NCBI RefSeq assembly: GCF_000426305.1
Contig: NZ_AUFC01000015.1
Location: 21,694-85,693, forward strand
Length of the DNA stretch: 64,000 bases
DNA from: Anaerovorax odorimutans DSM 5092
GTDB taxonomy: Bacteria > Bacillota > Clostridia > Peptostreptococcales > Anaerovoracaceae
Reading direction: 5' to 3'
Under the pieces are notes generated by a model. That model was not told the DNA's origin and did not search any database. It worked only from the letters and a program-made list of their open reading frames with translations. Of this stretch, positions 45,749-54,213 are shown piece by piece; within the stretch, counting starts at the first letter, position 1; every line of letters begins with the position of its first letter. A program made the translations under genes and the position numbers.

Positions 45749-46052
45749 TTTCAAAAATAAATAAAGTAAGGAATTTAGATAATATTTTTGATATACAAAA
45801 AAACATTATATAAAAAGTATATAATTAAATCAAAAGGTTTTATCAATTAAAATTATTTTATTAAATATTAATAATGATTAGGTACATTTAATAAGACAAT
45901 ATAGAAGATGGATTTAATCAATTTATATTTGATTATTCCATATCAGAGAAAATCAAGTAATACCACATAAGATCTACATTAAGATAATGAAGATTTCATT
46001 TAATAATTAAAAATAATAATATTACATTTTTTATTCTAGGTTTAAAAATAAC

Positions 46053-46184
46053 TGTGGATAAAATGTTGAATAATTTGTCAAAAAAATGATTATGATGTTG
46101 AAATAAGAAGGTTATAGGCTATTTTTGTTATCCACAAGGATAAGTGGATTAAAGTGGATACAATTTATAAAATCATGTGGAAAA
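46053..46184. other. DnaA-box cluster 1
   Basis: Within 130 AT-rich bases lie TGTGGATAA (46053-46061) and TTATCCACA (46128-46136), both perfect DnaA boxes in opposite orientations, TGTGGAAAA (46176-46184, one change), and two AGTGGAT near-matches between. No dnaA or dnaN gene is nearby. A second, similar cluster lies at 59255-59430. Confidence 0.55.
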
Positions 46185-46699
46185 ATGTTATAAATATTAA
46201 AATATAAAGAATAATGATTGTTGAAAACTTAAATTATAATAAAAAAGAAAGGTTTACATAATTGTTTTAATTTTTTTATACATAATTTGAACAAGTTTAA
46301 ATAGACATTTGTGATTTGTGTTTATTAGATTTTAATAATAATTATTATTTACATTATTAGCATGTCATTAAAAAGAATATAATTAACAGAATATTCATAT
46401 TATTTATTGCTAATGAATATTTAATTTCGTTTCGTGGATTAAGATTTATTTCGGATAAATTATTGTATCGTATCTTTAAAGTATGTATAATAATTCCAGA
46501 TTAAGACAACGTTGTTGTAAGGTAGGAATCATTGAATAATGTTTGCAGATACAACTGATCTGCAGGATTATGGTAACATGTAATAATTCCAGATTGAGAC
46601 TTCGTTTAATAATTAAGATTGCCTTTGAATTTATATTTTATTTTTTAAACATGATATCTGATAGTCTTAAATGATATCAGAAAAAGAAAGGAGAATTTT
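46185..46699. other. Intergenic region before codB
   Basis: The upstream half is AT-rich without visible genes. The downstream half holds a promoter-like TTGTAT (46463-46468), 17 bases, TATAAT, then a structured leader (46484-46600) and the inverted repeat TGATATC/GATATCA (46652-46679) just before the codB binding site. Confidence 0.45.
46484..46600 (+). ncRNA. Structured leader upstream of codB, related to the one at 22486
   Basis: TGTATAATAATTCCAGATT with AAGACAACGTTGTTGTAA (46484-46520) matches the repeat before the hemolysin III gene. ACAAC-GTT-GTTGT replaces ACAGC-GTT-GCTGT, and ATTCC/GGAAT replaces GTTTC/GAAAC, both compensatory. A second partial copy of the left half lies at 46578-46600. 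Between them is a GCAGAT/ATCTGC hairpin. It could be a pyrimidine- or purine-responsive element, but the class is unknown to me. Confidence 0.5.
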
Positions 46700-47950
46700 A
46701 TGAGCGAAATTGAAAAAAAATCAGTAAATGTAGAAGATACAGAGTTTTCGTTATCAGCAGTTCCAAGTATTAAACAGACACAAGGTTTATGGGCTGCAAT
46801 GGTTGTACTTGTTGGCTTTACATTTTTTACTCCAAGTATGACAGCGGGTGGCAATCTAGGTATAGGACTTAATTTAAAAAATTTCTTTTTAGCTTTAATT
46901 ATAGGTAATAGTTTTCTTGGGTTGTATTGCGGATGTTTAGGATACATAGGACAAAAAACAGGTCTTTCCCTTGATCTTTTGGCGCATCATTCTTTTGGTA
47001 AGAAAGGTTCATTTCTTCCGTCTGCAATTATTAGTTTTACACAAATAGGCTGGTTTGGCGTAGGTGTGGCAATGCTTGCAATTCCTGTTTCAGGATTAAC
47101 CAATGTTCCTGTATGGATATTAATAATAATTACAGGCATAGTTATGACTTTGACTGCTTATTACGGAATTAAAGCTTTAGCTATTTTAGGTTCAATAGCT
47201 GTACCACTTATTGCCATATTAGGAATCTACTCTGTTAATTGGGGAATTAATGAGGTTGGTGGATTTATGAATGTATTTTCAGAAAATCCGAAAGAACCTA
47301 TTACTTTGGCAGCAGGTATTGCTATAGTAGTGGGATCGTTTATCAGCGGAGGTACTGCAACTCCTAATTTCTCCCGTTTTGCAAAAACTCCTAAAATTGC
47401 TGTTACCGCTACAGTAATAGCTTTTTTTGTAGGTAACTCTATCATGATGATATTTGGTGCAGTTGGGGGAGCTGTTACAGGTCAGGCAGATATTTTTGAT
47501 ATCCTTATTCTTCAAGGTTTGGCTATACCTGCTGTAATTACACTTGGACTTAATATTTGGACTACAAATAACAATGCGTTGTATACGGCAGGATTAGGAG
47601 TATCAAATTTAACAAAGATTTCTATGAAACCTATGGTTTTGGCAGCAGGTGCTGTGGGAACTGTTACTGCAATCTGGCTATATTATAATTTTGTAAGCTA
47701 CTTAAATATACTTAGCGGTATGATTCCGCCTGTTGGAGCTGTACTTATTATCCACTATATTATGAACAAGAGAGAGTATAGTGATAATGATTATGAGGCA
47801 AAATCAGTAAACATAGGGAGTATTTTAGCTGTTATCTGTGGTGCATTATTTGGTCTTCTAGTACCGTGGGGAGTAGCACCTTTAAATGCATTAATAGTTG
47901 CTGCTGTTATTTGTTTTGTTTCAGAATCAATTAATCATAAAAAAGTATAG
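46700..47950 (+). CDS. codB: Cytosine permease
   Basis: Imports cytosine by proton or sodium symport (NCS1 family). The 416 residues form about 12 membrane helices. Family marks include the N-terminal helix GLWAAMVVLVGFTFFTPSMTA region near 30, GLSLDLLAHHSFGKKGS near 90 and QIGWFGVGVAM near 115, close to E. coli CodB in length. AAAGGAG precedes the ATG. Cytosine deaminase follows after 36 bases, making a cytosine uptake and salvage operon. A structured leader upstream may control it. Confidence 0.92.
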   Translation: MSEIEKKSVNVEDTEFSLSAVPSIKQTQGLWAAMVVLVGFTFFTPSMTAGGNLGIGLNLKNFFLALIIGNSFLGLYCGCLGYIGQKTGLSLDLLAHHSFGKKGSFLPSAIISFTQIGWFGVGVAMLAIPVSGLTNVPVWILIIITGIVMTLTAYYGIKALAILGSIAVPLIAILGIYSVNWGINEVGGFMNVFSENPKEPITLAAGIAIVVGSFISGGTATPNFSRFAKTPKIAVTATVIAFFVGNSIMMIFGAVGGAVTGQADIFDILILQGLAIPAVITLGLNIWTTNNNALYTAGLGVSNLTKISMKPMVLAAGAVGTVTAIWLYYNFVSYLNILSGMIPPVGAVLIIHYIMNKREYSDNDYEAKSVNIGSILAVICGALFGLLVPWGVAPLNALIVAAVICFVSESINHKKV

Positions 47951-47986
47951 GAGAATGAATAAAACTGATTGAAAAAGGAGGAGCTT

Positions 47987-49219
47987 ATGTTAATTAAAAA
48001 TATAGTTATTGAAAATTCTGCTGAAATTACAGATATTCGTATAAAGGATGGGAAATTCGAAAGAATTTCTAAAGATATTTCTCCTTTATCAGGAGAAGAA
48101 GTAATCGACTGTAAAGGCTGTATGGCACTGCCTCCATTTGTGGAATCGCATGTACATCTTGATACCTGCCTTACAGCGGGTGATCCTTGTTGGAATTTAA
48201 GTGGTACTCTTTTTGAAGGTATAGAATGTTGGGCGAAGCGTAAAGAAAAGTTATCTAAAAAAGACATTAAAGAAAGGGCAGGAAAAGCAATTCGTATGCA
48301 GGCTTCAAATGGTGTACAATTTGTCAGAACTCATGTAGATGTAACAGATCCTACACTTATTGCAATAGAAGCTATGCTGGAGCTTAAGCAGGATTTAAAA
48401 GATATTGTGGATATACAGATTGTTGCATTTCCTCAAGAGGGAATAATGTCTTACCCCAATGGAGAAAAATTGATGGAAAATGCCGTTAAAATGGGAGCTG
48501 ACTGTATTGGAGCAATTCCTCATTTTGAATTTACAAGAGAATATAGTGTTGAATCCTTAAACTTTATAATGAAATTAGCAGAAAAACATAATAAACTTGT
48601 TGATGTTCATTGCGATGAAATTGATGATGAAGCATCAAGGGGGCTTGAAACTTTAGCTTGCCGTGCTTATGAATATGGTATGGGAGAGATGGTTACAGCA
48701 AGTCATACAACAGCAATGCATTCATATAATAATGCATATGTTTCCAAATTGTTCAGATTACTTAAAATGAGTAAAATAAATTTTGTATCTAATCCTTTAG
48801 TAAATACTCATCTGCAAGGAAGAATGGATACTTATCCTAAACGCAGAGGAGTTACACGAGTTAAAGAACTTCTTGAAGCAGGCATTAATGTATCTTTTGG
48901 GCATGATGATATTTTTGATCCTTGGTATCCTCTCGGCACAGGCAATATGAGAGATGTATTGCACATGGGCTTGCATGTTTGTCAAATGATGGGTTATGAA
49001 GAAATATTAAATTCATACAAACTGATTACTCATAATGGAGCAAAAACTCTTCATCTTAGCAATTATGGCATTAAGGAAGGTAATCCTGCTGATTTTATTG
49101 TCTTAAATGCTGATAATTTCTACAATGCGCTCAATGAAAAGGCCGCGGTGCTGTATTCATATCGCAAAGGTAAACTGATTGCATCAGAAACGCCAAGTAT
49201 TAAAAAGGTGCTTTTCTAA
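47987..49219 (+). CDS. codA: Cytosine deaminase
   Basis: Deaminates cytosine to uracil plus ammonia for pyrimidine salvage. The 410-residue amidohydrolase has the metal ligands in [10 protein letters not shown] near 58, the substrate loop [19 protein letters not shown] near 70, [16 protein letters not shown] near 207 (His and catalytic Glu), SHTTAMH near 240 and [17 protein letters not shown] near 306 (Asp). I chose the ATG at 47987 behind AAGGAGGAG; an in-frame TTG at 47969 has no site. Confidence 0.95.
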   Translation: MLIKNIVIENSAEITDIRIKDGKFERISKDISPLSGEEVIDCKGCMALPPFVESHVHLDTCLTAGDPCWNLSGTLFEGIECWAKRKEKLSKKDIKERAGKAIRMQASNGVQFVRTHVDVTDPTLIAIEAMLELKQDLKDIVDIQIVAFPQEGIMSYPNGEKLMENAVKMGADCIGAIPHFEFTREYSVESLNFIMKLAEKHNKLVDVHCDEIDDEASRGLETLACRAYEYGMGEMVTASHTTAMHSYNNAYVSKLFRLLKMSKINFVSNPLVNTHLQGRMDTYPKRRGVTRVKELLEAGINVSFGHDDIFDPWYPLGTGNMRDVLHMGLHVCQMMGYEEILNSYKLITHNGAKTLHLSNYGIKEGNPADFIVLNADNFYNALNEKAAVLYSYRKGKLIASETPSIKKVLF

Positions 49220-49372
49220 GTTTTAATATACAGCTTTAATGTAAATAAGCCAATCGGAGAGGTTTTAATAAAAAATAGTTCTTTTCAGAAGTAAACTGTT
49301 AGTTAAGAAAATTATAAATCAATTACTAGTGGAATTTCTCAATTTTTATTTTTGCGGGTTTAGAAAAAAATA

Positions 49373-49405
49373 TTGACACAGACAATACGCTATGTTAATA
49401 TTGTC
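49373..49405 (+). promoter_or_regulatory. Promoter with overlapping inverted repeat
   Basis: TTGACA (49373-49378), 17 bases, TAATAT (49396-49401). GACAATA (49381-49387) and TATTGTC (49399-49405) form an inverted repeat across the spacer and -10 box, a likely operator for the regulator just downstream. Confidence 0.6.
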
Positions 49406-49433
49406 GTAAACAATAAAAAGGAGAGTGAATCTT

Positions 49434-49961
49434 TTGATCGGATTGGAATATATTTTACAGTTATATGGTATGCAGCATCAGGATCTTGCAAAAAAACTTG
49501 GAATTCGTAAGCAAAACATAAATCTTTGGATAAAAGGCAAACAGGATATATCTAAGAAATATCTGCCTGAGCTTTCCGAGACTTTCGGTATAGGTGAATC
49601 GTATTTTCAGAAAGAACTGGATGACGTTGATAAACTGGTTGTCCAAAAGCAAAAACTCAGTAGAGAACTGCGTGACATCAATGATATTCAGTTTGAAATA
49701 AGTAAAGCAAAGGTTGTTAGTGATTTTAGAGATATTATTAATACCATTACACATGATTTTGATGTTCAAATGTATGAAAAGTCGAATAAACTATTTGAAG
49801 CTTATGGGGATAAGCAATTAATAAAAGACACAATAGATGCTCTTTCCCATTATTTTGATGTATTACCTGATTGGGTTGCGGAACCTGACAGTGATAATTT
49901 TGTTCAAGAATTTCTTGAACTTGTAGACAAATATTATAAGGATGGACACCTTAGAGGTTAA
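49434..49961 (+). CDS. XRE-family transcriptional regulator
   Basis: About 175 residues, with an N-terminal helix-turn-helix (QDLAKKLGIRKQNINLWIKGK around residues 14-34) and a helical C-terminal region without a recognised domain. The best start is the TTG at 49434, 10 bases after AAGGAG; the GTG at 49425 lies one base from that site. Its own promoter contains an inverted repeat, suggesting autoregulation. A hairpin terminator follows. The target genes are unknown, and codBA directly upstream is a candidate only by position. Confidence 0.75.
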   Translation: MIGLEYILQLYGMQHQDLAKKLGIRKQNINLWIKGKQDISKKYLPELSETFGIGESYFQKELDDVDKLVVQKQKLSRELRDINDIQFEISKAKVVSDFRDIINTITHDFDVQMYEKSNKLFEAYGDKQLIKDTIDALSHYFDVLPDWVAEPDSDNFVQEFLELVDKYYKDGHLRG

Positions 49962-49995
49962 AAAAGTTAATAAACGATTTTTAGTATATAGGATT

Positions 49996-50023
49996 TGTGT
50001 AATAACCTTAGGCTTATTACACA
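49996..50023. terminator. Inverted repeat after the XRE gene
   Basis: TGTGTAATAA (49996-50005) and TTATTACACA (50014-50023) form a 10-bp stem with no T run. Confidence 0.5.
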
Positions 50024-50058
50024 ATAATTATATTTTATAATTACAGAACAAAATAATT

Positions 50059-50114
50059 ATGCTCTCTTTTAGTAAGACAAGAATTATAAAACTTGTTTCA
50101 TCAAAAGGGAGCAT
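50059..50114. terminator. Long hairpin between convergent genes
   Basis: ATGCTCTCTTTT (50059-50070) pairs with AAAAGGGAGCAT (50103-50114), with an inner ACAAG/CTTGT stem and short T/A tails on both strands. It likely terminates transcription from both sides. Confidence 0.6.
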
Positions 50115-50154
50115 TTTAAAGTGTTGATTTTTATAAAAGATTTATATATAAATC

Positions 50155-50487
50155 TTAACTGAATTCAGAAATTAATTTGTTTATTCTGCTAAGAGATTTG
50201 TGTATACGTTTATAATTGGCAGTTCCTTTACGTGCATTTGCTTTTTCTTTATTGATAATTGAGCGATTGTTAATAAGGGCGTCAATTATAACTTGACATT
50301 CATTGGGAGAAAAAACAGTTTTCTTATTAAGTAATTTTTCTTTAGCAGCATCTATAACTTGTTTAATATCTAATTTGTCAACTACTGGAATATTCTTATA
50401 TTTAAGGCTTTCTTCATAAAAGCCAATTACTTCATTTAAATAATCATAGTCAATATCAGAAATCGAATCAATAGTTTTTAAATCCAT
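50155..50487 (-). CDS. Hypothetical helical protein, 110 residues
   Basis: I do not recognise this protein. It is soluble and largely helical, acidic in the first half and strongly basic toward the end (NRSIINKEKANARKGTANYK), which would suit nucleic-acid or protein binding. AAAGGACG precedes the ATG. It is convergent with the XRE regulator and is separated from it by a long terminator-like hairpin. Confidence 0.6.
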   Translation of the reverse strand: MDLKTIDSISDIDYDYLNEVIGFYEESLKYKNIPVVDKLDIKQVIDAAKEKLLNKKTVFSPNECQVIIDALINNRSIINKEKANARKGTANYKRIHKSLSRINKLISEFS

Positions 50488-50627
50488 AAAATCACGTCCT
50501 TTCTACAAAAGGATAACATTTTTATACGTGAGAGTAAATAAGATATTATTTATATATTTGGTAAACTTGTGGTTCTATTTATATATTTATATTTTAGGAA
50601 TTCAGCATATAAATTGTAAACTAATAA

Positions 50628-51020
50628 TTATGTATCATTATTTTTACTCCATATTAACCTCTTTTTTTTATTATTATCCTTTAGATAAATATTTTCCAAA
50701 TTTTTAAAGTCTTCTTTAATATTTATTCTAACAGCAAGACTTTCTGTTTCTCTGCAATCTAATCCATACATATGTACATATAATTTTAAATATAGATTTT
50801 TACCATCATATTCATATTTATATCCATGAAAACTCATTAAATCAGATTGAAAAGCGCCTAATAATGTAACACTATCCTCTTCTATTGAAAATTCATAAAA
50901 ATGGGGCTCATCATCCCAATCTGCACCAACTACAGTAGGTACATATTTTACTACAAGTATGATACCTATAATAACAATTAATAATAAAATCATTATAAAT
51001 ATAATTATTTTTTTTAACAT
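50628..51020 (-). CDS. Hypothetical membrane-anchored protein, 130 residues
   Basis: No family recognised. One N-terminal hydrophobic helix (about residues 4-25) with basic residues before it is followed by a small, probably beta-rich external domain containing WDDEPHFYEFSIEEDS and ending in a basic tail. There is no lipobox Cys, so it is more likely membrane-anchored than a lipoprotein. GAGGAG lies before the start. It is divergent from the kelch protein gene, sharing a 240-base upstream region. Confidence 0.6.
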   Translation of the reverse strand: MLKKIIIFIMILLLIVIIGIILVVKYVPTVVGADWDDEPHFYEFSIEEDSVTLLGAFQSDLMSFHGYKYEYDGKNLYLKLYVHMYGLDCRETESLAVRINIKEDFKNLENIYLKDNNKKKRLIWSKNNDT

Positions 51021-51158
51021 AAATCTCCTCTTTATAACCCTTTACCAATAAAATTAATCATATCATGCTTCTTTACGAAATGCTATTTTTATTTACCAAT
51101 TTATATACTAATAATTAAAAATAAGTAATATTTTGTATGAAAATACATTTATTTTTGT

Positions 51159-51224
51159 CAACTTGTGCACGTATATGGCAACTTGTGCAAATTGTATTGT
51201 TTTACAAATAATAGATGATAAAAT
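51159..51224 (+). promoter_or_regulatory. Direct-repeat promoter region of the first kelch gene
   Basis: CAACTTGTGCA occurs at 51159-51169 and 51179-51189, 20 bases (two helical turns) apart, just upstream of TTGTTT-16-TAAAAT (51197-51224). About 45 bases after the second copy match the region before 61843. Confidence 0.5.
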
Positions 51225-51263
51225 ATATTTTAGAAATTTTGCTAAAATTAAGGAGGAAAACAA

Positions 51264-52649
51264 ATGAAAAGAATATTAACTATTTTTATTACATTATGTA
51301 TGGTATTAAGTATATCGGGGGTCAGTGCCTGGGCGGATGAGGAAACAGGGTGGCAAGTTGAATCACAGACACCTAGATTTGGAATTTTTTTTGGCATAGC
51401 ATCAGACAGTGAACAGATTTATATGATAGGTGGATATACAAATGCTGGTGCTTCACAGGAGATGGATATTTATAATGTAAAAACACGAACTTGGAAGAGC
51501 GCGAAGCCTATACCTATTAAACAGACCATGCTATCTTGTACAATGAATGATGAAAAAATTTATGCTTTTGGTTATGATAATAAAGATATAATGCAAATTT
51601 ATGATACTAAATCTAATACATGGACAACGAATAGCGCAATAACTGATGGAACTCCTGTTCAAGTAGCGTCAGTGGGAAATAAAATTTATTTGATAAATAA
51701 TGATTTCCATACAAAAACAAGTGATACAATGAATATTTATAATACTGAAACGGGTATATGGACAAAAGGTAAATCTATACCAACGCAAAAATATGGCGCA
51801 GGGATTGTTGCGGTTGGAAGTCGTATTTATGTAATTGGTGGACAAGTACAATCTAACATAGTTAATACTGTAGACATATATGATACGGTAACGGATACGT
51901 GGTCAAGTGGAGCCCCTATGCCTAGTCCAAGATGCCAACATTCACTTGCAGCAACTGATACGAAAATTTATGCTATGGCAGGTAGTTCTAGTAACGGTAG
52001 CTTTTTAGATTTAGTTAATACTTATGATGTTTCAACAGATTCATGGACATCATGCGCACAATTACTTGAGAAAAGAACCAATGCTATATCAACAATAGTA
52101 AACGGTAAACTATATTTAATGGGTGGAAACAAAAGAGAATCTGATAATGGATATACAGTATTGATGGAGTCTCTAAAAATAGGAGATAGCGTTAGTACAG
52201 ATAAAAAACTATCCGTACTACTAAATACAGGCGAAACCGTTCAACTAAGCGTATCATACAATTTAACAGACAATACCAATTTCACATGGAGTTCTACTAA
52301 TGAAGCTGTAGCCACAGTGGATGCTAATGGAAAAGTAACAGCTGTGGGAGAAGGGCACGCAGATATTTATGCTGAAAATGCAGATGGAACATTTAAAGAA
52401 TACATACCGGTAAAAGTAGTGGAGGGTACTGCAGACGAAATGCGATTAGCAGTTCATTTAAAAGCAGGAGATAACTCTAATCTATATTTAGCTGATGATC
52501 CCAGTTTAGTAACTTGGAGTTCAATGGACGAAAGCATTGCCACAGTATCAGCAAGCGGAGAAGTGACAGCAGTAAAAAAAGGACTTGCTATTATTCAAGG
52601 CCAACTAGAAGGACAAACTTATCAGATTTATGTTAGAGTGAACGGTTAG
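51264..52649 (+). CDS. Secreted kelch-propeller and Big2-domain protein (copy 1)
   Basis: A 461-residue exported protein with a signal peptide (to about residue 26) and no anchor. Residues 30-305 form about six kelch repeats, seen in recurring MDIYNVKTRTW / IYDTVTDTWSSG strands and IYVIGG strands, which fold as a beta-propeller. Two Ig-like Big2 domains follow (about 310-385 and 390-461; NTGETVQLSVSYN, WSSTNEAVATVDANGKVTAVG). A paralogue of the same length lies at 60259. Such proteins often bind surface glycans or proteins, but the ligand here is unknown. AAGGAGG precedes the ATG. Confidence 0.88.
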   Translation: MKRILTIFITLCMVLSISGVSAWADEETGWQVESQTPRFGIFFGIASDSEQIYMIGGYTNAGASQEMDIYNVKTRTWKSAKPIPIKQTMLSCTMNDEKIYAFGYDNKDIMQIYDTKSNTWTTNSAITDGTPVQVASVGNKIYLINNDFHTKTSDTMNIYNTETGIWTKGKSIPTQKYGAGIVAVGSRIYVIGGQVQSNIVNTVDIYDTVTDTWSSGAPMPSPRCQHSLAATDTKIYAMAGSSSNGSFLDLVNTYDVSTDSWTSCAQLLEKRTNAISTIVNGKLYLMGGNKRESDNGYTVLMESLKIGDSVSTDKKLSVLLNTGETVQLSVSYNLTDNTNFTWSSTNEAVATVDANGKVTAVGEGHADIYAENADGTFKEYIPVKVVEGTADEMRLAVHLKAGDNSNLYLADDPSLVTWSSMDESIATVSASGEVTAVKKGLAIIQGQLEGQTYQIYVRVNG

Positions 52650-52682
52650 ATTAAAAATATTATTATATAATTTTAAATATTT

Positions 52683-52710
52683 TGGTGTTGCAGTTTAGGG
52701 TGCAACACCA
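52683..52710 (+). terminator. Hairpin after kelch gene 1
   Basis: TGGTGTTGCA (52683-52692) pairs with TGCAACACCA (52701-52710). The T run is weak. Confidence 0.55.
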
Positions 52711-52762
52711 TACATATTTGAGCGATAAAACAGAAAAATATGTATAAAATAAACAAAAAAAT

Positions 52763-52804
52763 AAAATGCCTAAAGCCTTATATTTCAAAGGTTTTAGGCA
52801 TTTT
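52763..52804 (-). terminator. Terminator of the tRNA-Glu gene
   Basis: On the minus strand, AAAATGCCTAAA pairs with TTTAGGCATTTT and is followed by a long T run, directly downstream of the tRNA. Confidence 0.8.
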
Positions 52805-52810
52805 ACATCT

Positions 52811-52885
52811 TGGTAACCCGTAGGGGAGTCGAACCCCTGAATCCACCGTGAGAGGGTGACGTCTTAACCACTTGACCAACGGGTC
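52811..52885 (-). tRNA. tRNA-Glu (anticodon CTC)
   Basis: The 75-nt gene folds with a 7-bp acceptor stem (one G-T end pair), the D arm GGTCAAGTGGTTAAGAC, an anticodon stem TCACC/GGTGG with loop CTCTCAC giving anticodon CTC (reads GAG), and the T arm AGGGG-TTCGACT-CCCCT. The 3' CCA is encoded. A terminator follows directly. Confidence 0.93.
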
Positions 52886-53088
52886 ATATTAAACAATATA
52901 AAAATGATTTAATAAGCAAAATAATGCTCATTGAATTATATTATAATTCTTTTTTTAAAATTTGTCTATGGTATTTTACTCATTACATTAAAAATAATTC
53001 TTTTATACTACTGGCATAAGCGTTTTGTTTGAAATTAAAGAAAGAAAAAACTATTAGTGATTTATATAAACTTTATCTAGGAGTAATA

Positions 53089-53153
53089 AAACCATTTGCT
53101 ACTTATTAAAATATTATCCAAAAGTTAGACGGTAAACAAGCAAATGGTTTTTA
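53089..53153. repeat. Inverted repeat with a 40-base loop
   Basis: AAAACCATTTGCT and AGCAAATGGTTTT bracket about 40 bases downstream of the minus-strand XRE gene. It may be its terminator or the trace of a small inserted element. Confidence 0.4.
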
Positions 53154-53159
53154 AGAATA

Positions 53160-53477
53160 TTATAATTTTTTCAGCCTGCAGATAAGATTAAGTATAATAA
53201 GAACGTCATTATCATCAAGTTCTTTTAATCCTTCAACAGCTTTATGAATTAACTCAGGATTGGAAAGTTTATTATCAAAAAATTCTACAGGGGTAATATC
53301 AAAATATTCGCATATGGAAAAGAACTCTATTAATGGAGGAAGAGATTTTCCAGATGTAATATTATAGATATAGCTTCTGCTATGACCTAAATCGTAGCTT
53401 AATTGATATTCAGAAATACCTTTTTGTAACCTTAGCTGAGTTATACGGTCACGAACAAATTTTTCATATATAGACAT
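53160..53477 (-). CDS. XRE-family transcriptional regulator, 105 residues
   Basis: A compact repressor-like protein. A Cro/C1 helix-turn-helix covers about residues 9-62 (LRLQKGISEYQLSYDLGHSRSY..., ending in TPVEFF), followed by a 35-residue helical tail with ELDDNDVLIILNLICRLKKL that may mediate dimerisation. The ATG at 53477 has GGAGGTGAT 3-4 bases upstream; the ATG at 53495 precedes that site and is unlikely. It is divergent from the degenerate receiver/GGDEF pair at 53668. Confidence 0.8.
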   Translation of the reverse strand: MSIYEKFVRDRITQLRLQKGISEYQLSYDLGHSRSYIYNITSGKSLPPLIEFFSICEYFDITPVEFFDNKLSNPELIHKAVEGLKELDDNDVLIILNLICRLKKL

Positions 53478-53667
53478 ATTATCACCTCCAAACATATCAT
53501 AATTGATAATATGTGCAATTAGTCCAAATATATACGCTGTTATGCTTGCGATAGCCGATTTAGATATGTTATAATCGTATAATAGATGTTATTTTATGTA
53601 ATAGTAGGCTTTTTAGTCAAATATTTGACAACTATGACATATATAACTGTCAAAAGAGGTGGTTATT

Positions 53668-54213
53668 TTGGAATCCCAAATAGAAAGAAATGATGATCCT
53701 ATAAGTATTTTAATTATATCTGACAGACTTATTGATCAGGCAAAAAAACTAGCTGATTACTTAAGTTCTATGGGAGTTCAGATTGTAGCGTTAGTGTCAG
53801 ATAAAGAGAAGGCATTGAGCTACTTAAATCAAAAATTTGATTTTCTGGTTATTGTGGGTTATTTAAAAAATAGAAATAGTTATGAGATAATTGAGGAATC
53901 TAAGAAATATAAGGCATCCTTTATTGCTGTTCATTGGGCTATATTAGATGAGATTATTTCAAAATACTGTAGAATATATAAAATTCCACTTCTATTTGAA
54001 CGTACTCTTCCAATGTCTGAGTTTTTATCTTTTTTAAAATTACATCGAAATGATAAAAAAATTTTGATAATAAAGGAAAGAAATGAGCTTAAAGAAAACA
54101 ATTTGAAACAAAGAAATCATTTACTTGTAAAGAAAAATAGCGAAATAATTTTAGATTTTATAAAGAAATTTATTAACATAAAGCTAAATAAAGGGAAAAA
54201 GTATGATTTTTAA
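53668..54213 (+). CDS. Degenerate receiver-like protein
   Basis: About 181 residues. The first 125 look like a response-regulator receiver fold: SILIISDRLIDQAKKLADYL as strand 1/helix 1, FDFLVIVGYL as strand 3, and IPLLFERTLPMSEFLSFLKL as strand 5/helix 5. The phosphorylatable Asp expected after strand 3 is missing (VIVGYLKN), and the conserved Lys is replaced in FERTLP, so it is probably not phosphorylated. A basic helical tail follows. TTG at 53668 is preceded by GAGGTGG; GTG at 53659 overlaps that site. The stop overlaps the GGDEF gene, so they are likely partners. Confidence 0.65.
   Translation: MESQIERNDDPISILIISDRLIDQAKKLADYLSSMGVQIVALVSDKEKALSYLNQKFDFLVIVGYLKNRNSYEIIEESKKYKASFIAVHWAILDEIISKYCRIYKIPLLFERTLPMSEFLSFLKLHRNDKKILIIKERNELKENNLKQRNHLLVKKNSEIILDFIKKFINIKLNKGKKYDF

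Noticed and set aside
46021..46200. DnaA-box cluster considered as the chromosomal origin oriC
   Set aside because: No dnaA, dnaN, rpmH or gidA-type genes are near, and a second similar cluster lies 13 kb away. A control or titration site fits better.
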